A stretch of DNA of 64,000 nt, from the NCBI RefSeq assembly GCF_029714425.1, contig NZ_CP121668.1, forward strand, positions 1,199,501-1,263,500. Direction: 5' to 3'. Position 1 is the stretch's first letter; each line of letters opens with the position of its first letter. The notes beneath the pieces were generated by a model. The model did no database searches. It was given only the letters and a program-made list of their open reading frames with translations, and had not been told where the DNA came from. The DNA comes from Bradyrhizobium sp. CB2312. GTDB lineage: Bacteria; Pseudomonadota; Alphaproteobacteria; Rhizobiales; Xanthobacteraceae. A program made the translations under genes and the position numbers. Below are positions 48,995-57,420 of the stretch, in pieces.

Positions 48995-49603
48995 CTACGC
49001 CGCATGGGCGATCAGTCCGTCGATCATCGCACGCACGAGGCCTGCGATCTCCTTGCGCAGCGCCGGCAAGGGAACGGCGACCAGCTTCTGCTCCAGCCCC
49101 AGTGCCACCATGCCATGCACGGCCGAGAACAGGCTGCGCGCGGTGATGCCGAGCTCCTCAGGGCTGCGCTTCGGAAACAGGACGGCCAGCGGCTGGTAGA
49201 TGTGGCGGAACAGCTGCATCTGGTCGTCGATCGACCAATCGGGCACGGCCTTGTCGGCCTCCATGCGGTGCTCGAACAGCGCGCGCCAGAGTTCGAGATT
49301 CTCGGCGGCGAAATCGCAATAGGCAATCGCGATGCGAACCAGCGTCTCCTGCGGCGATGGTTCGCCCGCGCTCTCCGCCGCGCTGAGTACTTCGTCGAGC
49401 CGAAGCAGCGTGCGCGAGCCGACGCGGAGGATCAGCTCGTCCACATCGGCCACGAGATTGTAGACAGCGCCATTGGCGCAGCCGATCTCGCGAGCGAGAT
49501 CGCGGGTTTTCAGGCCGGCCAATCCGCGGCTTGCGATCATCCGTTCCGCCGCCAGGATCAAGTCGGCCCGAAGTTTCTCTCGACGTTCCAAGGCTTTAGA
49601 CAT
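48995..49603 (-). CDS. TetR/AcrR family regulator of the pspA-yiaA operon
   Basis: 202 residues. The helix-turn-helix near 20-50 reads MIASRGLAGLKTRDLAREIG and ANGAVYNLVADVDELILRV. The ligand domain is C-terminal (about 85-200), including CDFAAENLELWRALFEHRME and ITARSLFSAVHGMVALGLEQ. It is divergent from pspA. The 100 bp between the two genes carry three copies of TGAGC-N3-GCTCA, probably its operators, so it likely represses pspA-yiaA and itself. Confidence 0.93.
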   Translation of the reverse strand: MSKALERREKLRADLILAAERMIASRGLAGLKTRDLAREIGCANGAVYNLVADVDELILRVGSRTLLRLDEVLSAAESAGEPSPQETLVRIAIAYCDFAAENLELWRALFEHRMEADKAVPDWSIDDQMQLFRHIYQPLAVLFPKRSPEELGITARSLFSAVHGMVALGLEQKLVAVPLPALRKEIAGLVRAMIDGLIAHAA

Positions 49604-49619
49604 TTGTTAACCAAAACCG

Positions 49620-49632
49620 TGAGCGCTGCTCA
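49620..49632. promoter_or_regulatory. TetR operator copy 1 (TGAGC-GCT-GCTCA)
   Basis: First of three 13-base palindromes with TGAGC/GCTCA arms, 17 bases from the TetR start. It lies over the TetR promoter side. Confidence 0.75.
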
Positions 49633-49641
49633 AATTTATCT

Positions 49642-49654
49642 TGAGCAACGCTCA
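49642..49654. promoter_or_regulatory. TetR operator copy 2 (TGAGC-AAC-GCTCA)
   Basis: Second copy; one base further on each side also pairs (TTGAGCAACGCTCAA). TTGAGC (49641-49646) and TACAAA (49663-49668), spaced 16 bases, form a plausible -35/-10 for pspA, so bound repressor would cover the -35. Confidence 0.78.
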
Positions 49655-49676
49655 AGATGTGCTACAAAAGCACCTG

Positions 49677-49689
49677 TGAGCAACGCTCA
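49677..49689. promoter_or_regulatory. TetR operator copy 3 (TGAGC-AAC-GCTCA)
   Basis: Third copy, identical to copy 2 in its core, just downstream of the proposed pspA promoter and 16 bases before the start codon. A bound repressor here would block elongation. Confidence 0.75.
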
Positions 49690-49705
49690 TAACAGGGAGC
49701 AGCCA

Positions 49706-50401
49706 ATGTTCAAGACCGTAGTGACACTTTTCCGCGGCAGCGTGGCCGCTGCGGGCGAGGAGCTGGAGGACCGGACGGCCCTTCTGATCCTCGACCAGCA
49801 GATGCGCGATGCGGCCGCGGCCGTCGAGCGCAGCAAGCGGACGCTGGCGCTGGCGATCGCCCAGGACCAGCAGGAAGGCCGCAAGCTCGAAGCGACGATC
49901 GCCCGTATTGCCGATCTCGAGACGCGCGCGGTTGCGGCGCTCGATGGCGGCCGCGAGGATCTCGCCAAGGAAGCGGCCGAAGCCATCGCAGGGCTCGAGG
50001 CCGACCGCGATGCGGCGCTGACGGCATGCGCGCTGTTCGCGTCCGAGATCGCCAGGCTGAAGCGGCACGTCGCGAATGCGCAGGCCCGCATCACCGAGCT
50101 CGATCGCGGCCGTCGCGTTGCCCGCGCTTCGGAAGCAGTGCGCTCGCTCCGCCGCAGCGGCATCGAGGCAGCCCGCCCTTACGAATCCACGCTGCCGGAG
50201 GCGGAGAGCACCTTGCGGCGCCTGCGCGAGCGCCAGATCGAAGCCCAGGCGGCCGATGATGCGCTGGTCGAGCTCGACGCGGCCACCGGTCCGCTCGCCA
50301 CCGCCGAGAAACTCGCCGAGCAGGGCTTTGGCCCCCGGCTCAAGACGACCGCGGACGACGTGCTGGCGCGGTTGAAGTCCAAGCGCATGCCGACGGCCTG
50401 A
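49706..50401 (+). CDS. PspA/IM30 family membrane-stress protein
   Basis: 231 residues. It starts MFKTVVTLFRGSVAAAGEEL, the amphipathic helix that binds membranes. Nearly all of the protein is a predicted helical coiled coil rich in Ala, Glu, Arg and Leu (LILDQQMRDAAAAVERSKRT, LKRHVANAQARITELDRGRR), which is how PspA/IM30/Vipp1 rods form. It protects the inner membrane under stress. It is followed by a YiaA-family gene, and its promoter carries three TetR operators in place of the PspF control used in enterobacteria. Confidence 0.88.
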   Translation: MFKTVVTLFRGSVAAAGEELEDRTALLILDQQMRDAAAAVERSKRTLALAIAQDQQEGRKLEATIARIADLETRAVAALDGGREDLAKEAAEAIAGLEADRDAALTACALFASEIARLKRHVANAQARITELDRGRRVARASEAVRSLRRSGIEAARPYESTLPEAESTLRRLRERQIEAQAADDALVELDAATGPLATAEKLAEQGFGPRLKTTADDVLARLKSKRMPTA

Positions 50402-50455
50402 TCTCAAACCCGATCTCTCAAACCCCATCATCATTCGAACCGATAGGAGACCATC

Positions 50456-50731
50456 ATGAACCAGAACGGCCAACCCCACAGCGGCGCCTGGGTGACCTTC
50501 ACTTACGCGTCCTTCGCAGCCTCCGCCTTCCTCGTCGCGCTCGGCGTCTTCTTCCTGCCGATCGACCTCTGGATGAAGGGCTATCTCACCATGGGCATCG
50601 TGATGCTGATCCAGACCTGCGTCACTCTCACCAAGACCGTGCGCGACAATCACGAGAGCAGCCGGCTGGTGAACCGCATCGAGGATGCCAAGGCCGAGCG
50701 TCTGCTGATGGAGGTCTCCAAGGCGGCTTGA
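50456..50731 (+). CDS. YiaA/YiaB family inner-membrane protein
   Basis: 91 residues. Two membrane helices (FTYASFAASAFLVALGVFFL and MKGYLTMGIVMLIQTCVTLT) and a charged tail (TVRDNHESSRLVNRIEDAKA) match the YiaA/YiaB family. The ribosome-binding site AGGAGA is 5 bases before the ATG. It follows pspA by 54 bp and is probably cotranscribed under the same TetR control, so a shared membrane-stress role is likely. The biochemical function is not known. Confidence 0.9.
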   Translation: MNQNGQPHSGAWVTFTYASFAASAFLVALGVFFLPIDLWMKGYLTMGIVMLIQTCVTLTKTVRDNHESSRLVNRIEDAKAERLLMEVSKAA

Positions 50732-50996
50732 GGAGCGCGCGCCGAAGCGCGAGGCCATCTGCAGCACGGAGCGGTGGGTGCCGAAGCATCCACCGTTCGC
50801 GTCGTGGAGCCATCCCCTGATCGAAGCGCCGCCTCGCGCGATGTGATCGTTTAGGTTTATATCGCGCCTGCGAAATGCAACCGAGCCATGACGGATCGCG
50901 CGGGCGCGCGCCCTTGCGCGCCGAAGCGGGCAGGGGCACTCTGCGCATGCGGCGCGCACACAAAACGCCGCCAATAAGATTGCGCGAGGAAGCTCC
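50732..50996. other. Gap before the amidohydrolase operon
   Basis: 265 bases with no supportable gene, terminator with a T run, or clear palindrome. It should hold the promoter of the amidohydrolase-Rieske operon; a TTTATAT stretch near 50855 is the only AT-rich feature. Confidence 0.4.
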
Positions 50997-52061
50997 ATGG
51001 CGGCGACGCGGATCGACTGCGACATCCACCCGGCGGTTGGTGGCACGCGCACCACGCTGCTTCCCTATCTCAGCGATCACTGGAAAGAACAGGTGGTGAG
51101 CCGCGCCATCGACGGGCTCGATCTCACCTCCTATCCGCCGAGTATGCCGTTTTCGGGCCGCGCCGACTGGCGCCTGGCCAATGGCGCAAAGCCCGGCTCT
51201 GATCTCGCGATGGTGCAGAAGGGCGCGTTCGAGCAGCTCGGTGCCAGCCACGCCATTCTCAACGTGCTCTACGGTGCGCAGGCCGTGTTCGACGCCTACA
51301 TGGCGGCCGACTTCTGCAAGGCCATCAACGACTGGATCGCCGCCGAATGGCTGGCACGCGATCCGCGCCTGCGCGCCTCCATCGTGGTGCCGATGCAGGC
51401 GCCTGATCTCGCCATCGAGGAGATCGAGCGCCGCGCCGGCGACAACCGCTTCGTCTCCATCCTGGTGCTGGCGCAGGGCGAGACGCTGCTGGGACGGCGG
51501 CATTTCTGGCCGGTCTACCAGCTCGCCGAGAAGTACAAGCTGCCGCTCGCGATCCACGCCGGCACGCAATATCGGCAGGCGCCGAGCTCGGCCGGCTGGC
51601 CGTCGCATCGCTACGAATATTACTTCGTCGAGGCGCAGGCGTTTCAGGCGCAGATCTTGAGCCTGATCTATGAGGGCGTGTTCGGCAAGTTCCCTAATCT
51701 CAAGGTCGTGCTGATGGAATCGGGCGTGAGCTGGCTCCCAGCCTTCATGTGGCGTGCCAACAAGACCTGGCGCGGCGTGCGCGTCGAGGTGCCCTGGGTC
51801 GAGCGCGAGCCGGCTGCGATCATTCGCGAGAATTTTCGCGTCACCATGCAGCCGTTCGATGCGCCTGGGGACGCCAGAAGCGTCGAGGAGATCATCGACC
51901 AGATCGGCTCCGAGAAGATGTTCCTGTTCGCGTCCGACTATCCGCACTGGCAGTTCGACGGCGACGATCCGATCCCGCCGAACCTGCCAAAGAGCATCAT
52001 CGCGAAAATGTGCGTCGACAATCCGCTGGAGACGTTTCCGCGGCTGTCGCTCGCCAACTAG
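50997..52061 (+). CDS. Amidohydrolase-2 (ACMSD-like) family protein, first copy
   Basis: 354 residues of the metal-dependent TIM-barrel amidohydrolase-2 family. The first metal pair is visible as DCDIHPAV near 7-14. Later ligands are His in LPLAIHAGTQYRQ near 185 and Asp in FASDYPHWQFDGDD near 310; MESGVSWLPAFMWR near 240 is also a family landmark. Members do decarboxylation or hydrolysis of aromatic or lactone substrates. GAGGAAG lies before the ATG. The next gene is a paralogue 15 bp downstream, and a Rieske protein follows, so the set is one operon. Confidence 0.92.
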   Translation: MAATRIDCDIHPAVGGTRTTLLPYLSDHWKEQVVSRAIDGLDLTSYPPSMPFSGRADWRLANGAKPGSDLAMVQKGAFEQLGASHAILNVLYGAQAVFDAYMAADFCKAINDWIAAEWLARDPRLRASIVVPMQAPDLAIEEIERRAGDNRFVSILVLAQGETLLGRRHFWPVYQLAEKYKLPLAIHAGTQYRQAPSSAGWPSHRYEYYFVEAQAFQAQILSLIYEGVFGKFPNLKVVLMESGVSWLPAFMWRANKTWRGVRVEVPWVEREPAAIIRENFRVTMQPFDAPGDARSVEEIIDQIGSEKMFLFASDYPHWQFDGDDPIPPNLPKSIIAKMCVDNPLETFPRLSLAN

Positions 52062-52076
52062 TTCCGGAGGTTTCGC

Positions 52077-53189
52077 ATGAGTGAAGTCATCGACCGTCCG
52101 CTGCGCGACGACGAGAAGCCCGCCGGAACACGTTTGCGCATCGTGGATTGCGACGTGCATCCGAGCCTGCATTCACTCGACGACCTCAACGAGTTCCTGC
52201 CCAAACGCTGGCAACAGCATCTGAGGGAATATGGCAGCCATCTGCGCACGCCGTATCTATTCACCACACCCTACCCGCGCTCCTCGCCGCTGATCGCGCG
52301 GCGCGACGCCTGGCCGCCGACCGGCGGGCCGCCCGGCTCCGATCTCACCTTCATGCAGAAACAGCATCTCGATCCGCTCGACGTCGAGTTCGGGATTCTG
52401 CAGGTCCTCGACCTCTTCATCTTCTCGCAGCAGAACCTGGAATTCGGCGCCGCGATCCAGCGCGCGATCAACGACTGGCAGTTGGCCTTCTGGTCGCACC
52501 GGGATCCGCGCCTGAAGGCCTCGATCCTGGTCGGGCAGGATGGGGTAGACCTCGCCATCGCCGAGATCGAGCGCTGCGCGAAGATCGGCGAATACATCCA
52601 GATCAACGTCTCGCCGCGCGCCAACGAGCCGCTTGGCCGCCGCCGGTACTGGCCGATCTACGAGCGTGCCGAGGCGCTCGACCTGCCGCTCGGCATCCAT
52701 GTCGGCGGTTATGGCGGCCACGCGCCAACCGGCGGCGGCTGGCCGTCTTATTATGTCGAGGAGCACCAGTCGAACGCGCACACCATCGCGGCGCAGCTTG
52801 CGAGCCTCGTCATCGAGGGCGTGCCGGAGCGGTTTCCGAAGCTGAAGATCGTCTTCATCGAGGGCGGCTTTGGCTGGATCCCGTCGGCGGTGTGGCGGAT
52901 GGACCAGCACTTCGAGCGCTTCCGCAGCGAAGTGCCACATCTCAAGCGCAAGCCGTCGGAATATGTCCGCGAGCATTTCTGGTTCACGACGCAGCCGATC
53001 GACGAGCCCGACGAGGCGCGGCATCTGCGCGCGCTGATCGAATGGGTCGGCGTCGACCGTCTGTTGTTCTCGTCGGACTATCCGCACTGGGATTTCGACG
53101 ATCCGCGCTTTGCCTTCAAGACGCCGCTGACCGAGGCCGAGCGGAAGAAGATCTTCAGCAGCAATGCCCGCGCGGTCTACAAGTTCTGA
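52077..53189 (+). CDS. Amidohydrolase-2 family protein, second copy
   Basis: 370 residues, a paralogue of the previous protein with the same landmarks: VDCDVHPSLHS near 24-33, LPLGIHVGGYGGHAPTGG near 205, FIEGGFGWIPSAVWRMD near 265, and FSSDYPHWDFDDPRF near 335. It has a longer N-terminus and an extra insertion. Two paralogues side by side suggest a hetero-oligomer or two successive steps on one substrate. It lies between the first copy and the Rieske gene with 15-bp gaps. Confidence 0.92.
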   Translation: MSEVIDRPLRDDEKPAGTRLRIVDCDVHPSLHSLDDLNEFLPKRWQQHLREYGSHLRTPYLFTTPYPRSSPLIARRDAWPPTGGPPGSDLTFMQKQHLDPLDVEFGILQVLDLFIFSQQNLEFGAAIQRAINDWQLAFWSHRDPRLKASILVGQDGVDLAIAEIERCAKIGEYIQINVSPRANEPLGRRRYWPIYERAEALDLPLGIHVGGYGGHAPTGGGWPSYYVEEHQSNAHTIAAQLASLVIEGVPERFPKLKIVFIEGGFGWIPSAVWRMDQHFERFRSEVPHLKRKPSEYVREHFWFTTQPIDEPDEARHLRALIEWVGVDRLLFSSDYPHWDFDDPRFAFKTPLTEAERKKIFSSNARAVYKF

Positions 53190-53204
53190 AGGTTTCGAGA
53201 GGAC

Positions 53205-53618
53205 ATGGCCCGTCACATTGTCGCACGCACCACGGAGATCCCGCCCGGCGGCAACAAGGTCGTCGATATCGCCGGGCGCGATATCGTCGTGTTCCATGTC
53301 AATGGCGAGTTCTTCGCCCTTCTGAACCGATGCCCACACGAAGGCGCGCCGCTGGAGAAGGCGGCCTGCGTGGCGCGGCTGACCTCGCCGGAGCCGGGCG
53401 TCTACGAGCGCTCGCGCGTCGGCGAGATGCTGCGCTGTCCCTGGCATGGCTGGGAGTTCGACATGCGCAACGGCCAGTCCTGGTTCGATCCGAAACGCGT
53501 CAAGATCCGGTCATATCCGGTCGCGGTGGAACGCGGCGAGGAGTTGCAGAAGGGCCCGTATGTGGCCGAGACGTTTGCGGTGCATGTCGAAGACAGTTAT
53601 GTGATCGTCGAGGTCTGA
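53205..53618 (+). CDS. Rieske [2Fe-2S] ferredoxin-type protein
   Basis: 137 residues. The cluster ligands are CPHEG (Cys and His near 44-46) and CPWHGWEF (Cys and His near 82-85), the two-box Rieske pattern with 34 residues between. The insertion between the boxes (LTSPEPGVYERSRVGEML) and the C-terminal strand SYVIVEV fit a small ferredoxin that feeds electrons to a ring-hydroxylating oxygenase. No oxygenase gene is adjacent in this window, so the partner must lie elsewhere. It is the third gene of the amidohydrolase operon. Confidence 0.93.
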   Translation: MARHIVARTTEIPPGGNKVVDIAGRDIVVFHVNGEFFALLNRCPHEGAPLEKAACVARLTSPEPGVYERSRVGEMLRCPWHGWEFDMRNGQSWFDPKRVKIRSYPVAVERGEELQKGPYVAETFAVHVEDSYVIVEV

Positions 53619-53625
53619 CGCGCTT

Positions 53626-53703
53626 GTCATTCCGGGGCGCGCGAAGCGCCAACCCGGAATCTCGAGATTCCGGGTTCGATGCTGCGCATCGCCCCGGAAT
53701 GAC
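53626..53703. repeat. GTCATTCCGGGG palindromic repeat
   Basis: Outer arms GTCATTCCGGGGC and GCCCCGGAATGAC; inner arms CCCGGAATCTCG / CGAGATTCCGGG. It starts 8 bases after the Rieske stop. The same family occurs at 10805-10900 and 12392-12495. Confidence 0.88.
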
Positions 53704-53796
53704 TCTCTTGATTGCGCAGCGATCTCGCCATTGCCGATTGAGATTCCAACGCAGGTGCGATATGGCTCTCGCGCTTTCCAGAGGCGGAGATGAGCT

Positions 53797-54003
53797 TTGT
53801 CGAAACAATCCCTGCGTGAGGAGGCCGAGCGCCTGATCCGCGAATCGATGGAAAAGAAGACCATCGTCGTCAAGCAGGGCACGACCCGCATCGAGGCCGT
53901 CTGCGGCAAGTGCGGCGCGCCGAACCGGGTCCAGGCGGAAAAAGGCCAGACCCGCGTCAAGTTCGCCTGCAAGAATTGCGGGCACAAGCAGGAGACGCTG
54001 TGA
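53797..54003 (+). CDS. Small zinc-ribbon protein
   Basis: 68 residues from a TTG codon at 53797, which has GGAG 7 bases before; no ATG fits. The helical N-terminus (MSKQSLREEAERLIRESMEK) precedes a treble-clef ribbon: CGKCGAP near 36-42 and CKNCGHK near 58-64, two CxxC pairs that would bind one zinc. Such small ribbons usually bind nucleic acid or another protein. I cannot name the family. It is a single gene, not cotranscribed with the preceding operon because a repeat and about 180 bases intervene. Confidence 0.75.
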   Translation: MSKQSLREEAERLIRESMEKKTIVVKQGTTRIEAVCGKCGAPNRVQAEKGQTRVKFACKNCGHKQETL

Positions 54004-54024
54004 CAGCTCGGGCGAGTGGCGCCA

Positions 54025-55562
54025 CTAGCGCCGGATCGCCCTGAGGATGGCCGAACCTGCCTTCAGGCCCGACTGGAGCGCACCCTCCATGTAGCCGTAA
54101 TAGGCAAAGCAGGTGTGCTCGCCCGCAAAATACATCCGCTTGTGAAACGCGCTGTTGAGCAGCGGTCCGGCTCGCGTGACTTCGCCGGGCGCGGGACAGG
54201 AATAGCCGGCGCCGGTCCAGGGATCGGCGGGCCACGGAATGAAGTCGGGGGCTGGGAGAGATTGTCCTCATAGCCGCGATACACCTGGCCGATCCGCGAG
54301 GCGTAGAATGCATCGACAGCGGACTTGCCGCCGCGCTCCCATTGTCGAAGGGCCTGCTGTGCCGGTCTGCTGCCGGCGAACAGGCTGAGCTCGACCTCGC
54401 GACCGCGCGGCGCGATCTGGTTGTCGGTGCCTTCCCATGTGACGCCGAACCGGCTCGAGGTCGCGGCCGGCGCCAGCCCGTGATCGATCCAGAAGCGGCG
54501 CTTGACCGGACTGAGGTATTTCACGGCGGTGCCCATCGAGATGTAGTGGTCGGGCGTGAGTTGCGGCGTGATGTTGATCCTGGCGAAGCGACCGCCCGGC
54601 CACAGGCTCGGCGGAATCGCGAGCACGACGTAATCGGCGACATGCGGAGCTGCACCCTCCGGCGTGACGGTCACCCCCTCCTTGTCGATGTCGATCGCGA
54701 TGACCGGCGAGGACAAATGGACCACGCCTCCGACCTTCCTGATCTCCTCGGCAAGGTGCTCGGCCAGCGATTGATTGCCCTCCGAGCAGCGCAGCGTTTC
54801 GGTCTGGGTGAAAAAGGCGCTCGGATGCCCCTTGAGTGCGCCGCCGTGGACGACCGCGAAATTGGCGAGCAGGCTTTGTCGTTCGACGGGCTGACCGGCG
54901 TCGTTGCTGAACTGCTCCTTCATCGCGAGCTTGGCGAGAGGCGAGCAGTGTTCGTCCTTTATCCAATCGGCCATGGATTGCTGGTCCAGCGCGTCGGCGC
55001 CGTGAGTTCGCCAGGGGGCATGCTTGTGGACATGCCGCGCACGCTTGGCCATCCGTCCGAACGATTCCTCCATCTGCTCGAACAGCGTCTTGAGCGCGAG
55101 CGGGTTCGAGATCTTTCGACCGTCGAGATAGATCGGCATGTCGAGATCGAGTGCGTCGAAATTCGAGTCCAGTGTGAACAGCGAGAGGCCCAGCCGGAAC
55201 TGGCGCGCCAGGGCCAGCCACAGCGGATGATTGTAGCCGATCAGCTCACCGCCCGCTTCGACCACGCCGCTCGCCTTGTTCTTGCTCCAGACGCGGCCGC
55301 CGACGCGTTCGCGCGCCTCGAAAATCGTCACGTCGCAGCAATGGGCGAGCGTGTAGCCGGCCATCAGGCCGCCGAGTCCCGCTCCGACGATCGTGACACG
55401 CGGCCGTCGCGCCACCCGCGCCGGGCGCGGCATGTCGCGGGGAGGTGTGGCCGCCGTGACGACCATGGCGTTCGCGAGCGTCGCACTGACCAGCTTCTGA
55501 CGGTCGAAGCCGATGAACTTCTTGCCGTAGCGGCGATTGAGCCGTGCGTAAATCGAGCGCAT
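54025..55562 (-). pseudogene. Flavin amine oxidase gene with a frameshift
   Basis: The ATG at 55562 (GAGG 8 bases before) opens a flavin monoamine-oxidase-like protein: FAD site VTIVGAGLGGLMAGYTLA near 57-74, ARERVGGRVWSKNK, then VVLAIPPSLWPGG. The frame breaks in a run of five G (54247-54251 on the plus strand). Past it, the original frame gives unrelated sequence. A neighbouring frame carries the true C-terminus, DFIPWPADPWTGAGYSC, RMYFAGEHTCFAYYGYMEGA and SAILRAIRR, ending at 54025. One extra base in the run would restore a protein of about 512 residues. It is a true pseudogene or a sequencing error in a homopolymer. Confidence 0.85.
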
Positions 55563-55719
55563 GAGCAAATCCTCGGATCACAATCAGATCGAATAAAAAT
55601 GGTCGGGGTTGCTCGACGCGGCTGGCTGGGCCAACCCGCGGGGCTCCCGGTAAATTGACGCATTATGCGATCAACGATAGCCTGCAACCTTCGGTCGTGT
55701 CTAGGGCGGGGGCTTAGGT

Positions 55720-57411
55720 ATGGCATCAGTCGCAAAAGCAAGGACTCGTGCCGGCAAGCGTGCGGCCGGCAAGACTGCAAAGCGTGGAGCCAAAGCCGCG
55801 GTCGGCGCCACTAAGCCCGTCGTCGTTCCCGGCAGCACTCGTCCGCCGACTGCGGGCGCCAAACGTCTGCGCGCCGAGAAGCCGGGTAAACGCGTCGAGA
55901 TCACCCTGACGCTGCGCGGACCGAAGCTGCCGGATGCCAGACGGCTCGGAGGCCGGGCGCTGTCGCGAGCCCAGTTCAAGGCGAGGTACGGTGCATCGAA
56001 GAGCGACGCAGATAAGGTGTCGCGCGTGTTGAAGACGTTCGGCCTGAAAATCGAAGGCGTGTCGCTCGAGACGCGAAGCATGCGTGTGAGCGGGACCGTC
56101 GCGCAGATGGAGACGGCATTTCAGCCGCGTCTCGGCGTCTATTGGAGCGAGGACCAGGGCGAATTTCGCGATCGCGAGCACGATTACAAGATTCCTGTAT
56201 CGCTCAAGAAGATCGTGACCGCGCTGATTGGATTTGGTCAGCGGCGCGTGATGTGGAGGAGCAGGGCAAGGATCGGCGCCGGGCTGACGCCGCTCAGTCC
56301 CTCAGCTTTGGAAGCACTGTATCACTTTCCGCCCGGAGACGGCGCGGGCCAGCAGATCGCAATCGCCGAGTTTGGAGGCGGCTATTTCGCCGAGGACCTC
56401 GCGCTCTATTGCAGGAAATTCGGGCGCAAGAAGCCGAAGGTCGAGATTGTCTCGATTGACTGGACGGTTCGCAACCGCAGGCAAATCGAGCGATTGCCGC
56501 GAGACGATCGCAAGGACGCGCTTGGCGATACCGGCGAAGTGATGATGGATGTCGAAGTGGTCGCGGGTCTGGCGCCGGGAGCCAGGCTGTCGGTCTACTT
56601 CGCGAATTTCGATCAGAAGGGCTGGATCGATCTGTTGAATCGCGTGATCATCGACCGACCGGTGGCACTTTCGGTAAGCTGGGGCTCTGCGGAGGATTCC
56701 ACTGATTGGTCGCCGGCCGCGCGCACGGCCATCAACGAACGGCTTCAGGCGGCTGCGGCGCTTGGCATCACGATCTGTGGGGCGTCGGGTGACGACGGCA
56801 CCGGTGACGAGGAGGCGGACGGGGCCGCACATGTCGATTTTCCGAGTTGCAGTCCGTTCGTTCTTGCGGTCGGCGGCACCATGATGACGCGGCTCGCGGG
56901 CGAGGTGACGGAGCAGGTGTGGTGGGAGACGCCGGGACGCCGCATGAAAGCGGGCGGAGGTTCAACCGGCGGCGGAATCAGCGAGATATTTCCCCGGCCG
57001 GCGTGGCAACGCGGCATCGATATCAGGTCCCTGAACAGCGGGCGGCACGGTCGTGTCGTGCCTGACATCGCGGCGCTCGCGGGTCCACCGGGTTACGCAA
57101 TGATCTTCCGGGGCAAGCCGGATTATGGTGGCGGGACCAGTGCATCCGCGCCGCTCCTCGCCGCACTCATCGCACGCGTCAACGCGCTATTGCCACCAGA
57201 GAAGCGGCAGCGCTTTCTGGCGCCGTTGCTTTACCGCAGGTCACCCCTGCTTCGACGTCCGATGGGGGAGTTCGTCTGCCACGACATAACGGTCGGTCAC
57301 AACGCATCGCGGCCAAAGCCGGGCGTCGGATATGAAGCGAAGCGAGGGTTTGACGCGGTATCCGGCTGGGGCGTGCCAATCGGAAGCGCGCTCCTGCTGG
57401 CTTTGGGGTGA
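55720..57411 (+). CDS. Sedolisin (S53 serine-carboxyl peptidase) with basic histone-like N-terminus
   Basis: 563 residues. The first 60 residues are Lys/Arg/Ala-rich (KARTRAGKRAAGKTAKRGAK) with no signal peptide, resembling a histone tail. Residues about 60-170 form the pro-kumamolisin activation domain (LRGPKLPDARRLGGRALSRA, then LETRSMRVSGTVAQMETAFQ). The catalytic domain has Glu273 and Asp277 (DTGEVMMDVEVVAGLAPGA), oxyanion Asp358 (GASGDDG) and Ser474 (YGGGTSASAPLL). The triad is complete. Family members are usually secreted acid proteases, so the missing signal and basic tail are odd. It is divergent from the amine-oxidase gene. Confidence 0.92.
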   Translation: MASVAKARTRAGKRAAGKTAKRGAKAAVGATKPVVVPGSTRPPTAGAKRLRAEKPGKRVEITLTLRGPKLPDARRLGGRALSRAQFKARYGASKSDADKVSRVLKTFGLKIEGVSLETRSMRVSGTVAQMETAFQPRLGVYWSEDQGEFRDREHDYKIPVSLKKIVTALIGFGQRRVMWRSRARIGAGLTPLSPSALEALYHFPPGDGAGQQIAIAEFGGGYFAEDLALYCRKFGRKKPKVEIVSIDWTVRNRRQIERLPRDDRKDALGDTGEVMMDVEVVAGLAPGARLSVYFANFDQKGWIDLLNRVIIDRPVALSVSWGSAEDSTDWSPAARTAINERLQAAAALGITICGASGDDGTGDEEADGAAHVDFPSCSPFVLAVGGTMMTRLAGEVTEQVWWETPGRRMKAGGGSTGGGISEIFPRPAWQRGIDIRSLNSGRHGRVVPDIAALAGPPGYAMIFRGKPDYGGGTSASAPLLAALIARVNALLPPEKRQRFLAPLLYRRSPLLRRPMGEFVCHDITVGHNASRPKPGVGYEAKRGFDAVSGWGVPIGSALLLALG

Positions 57412-57420
57412 TCAGCCCGG

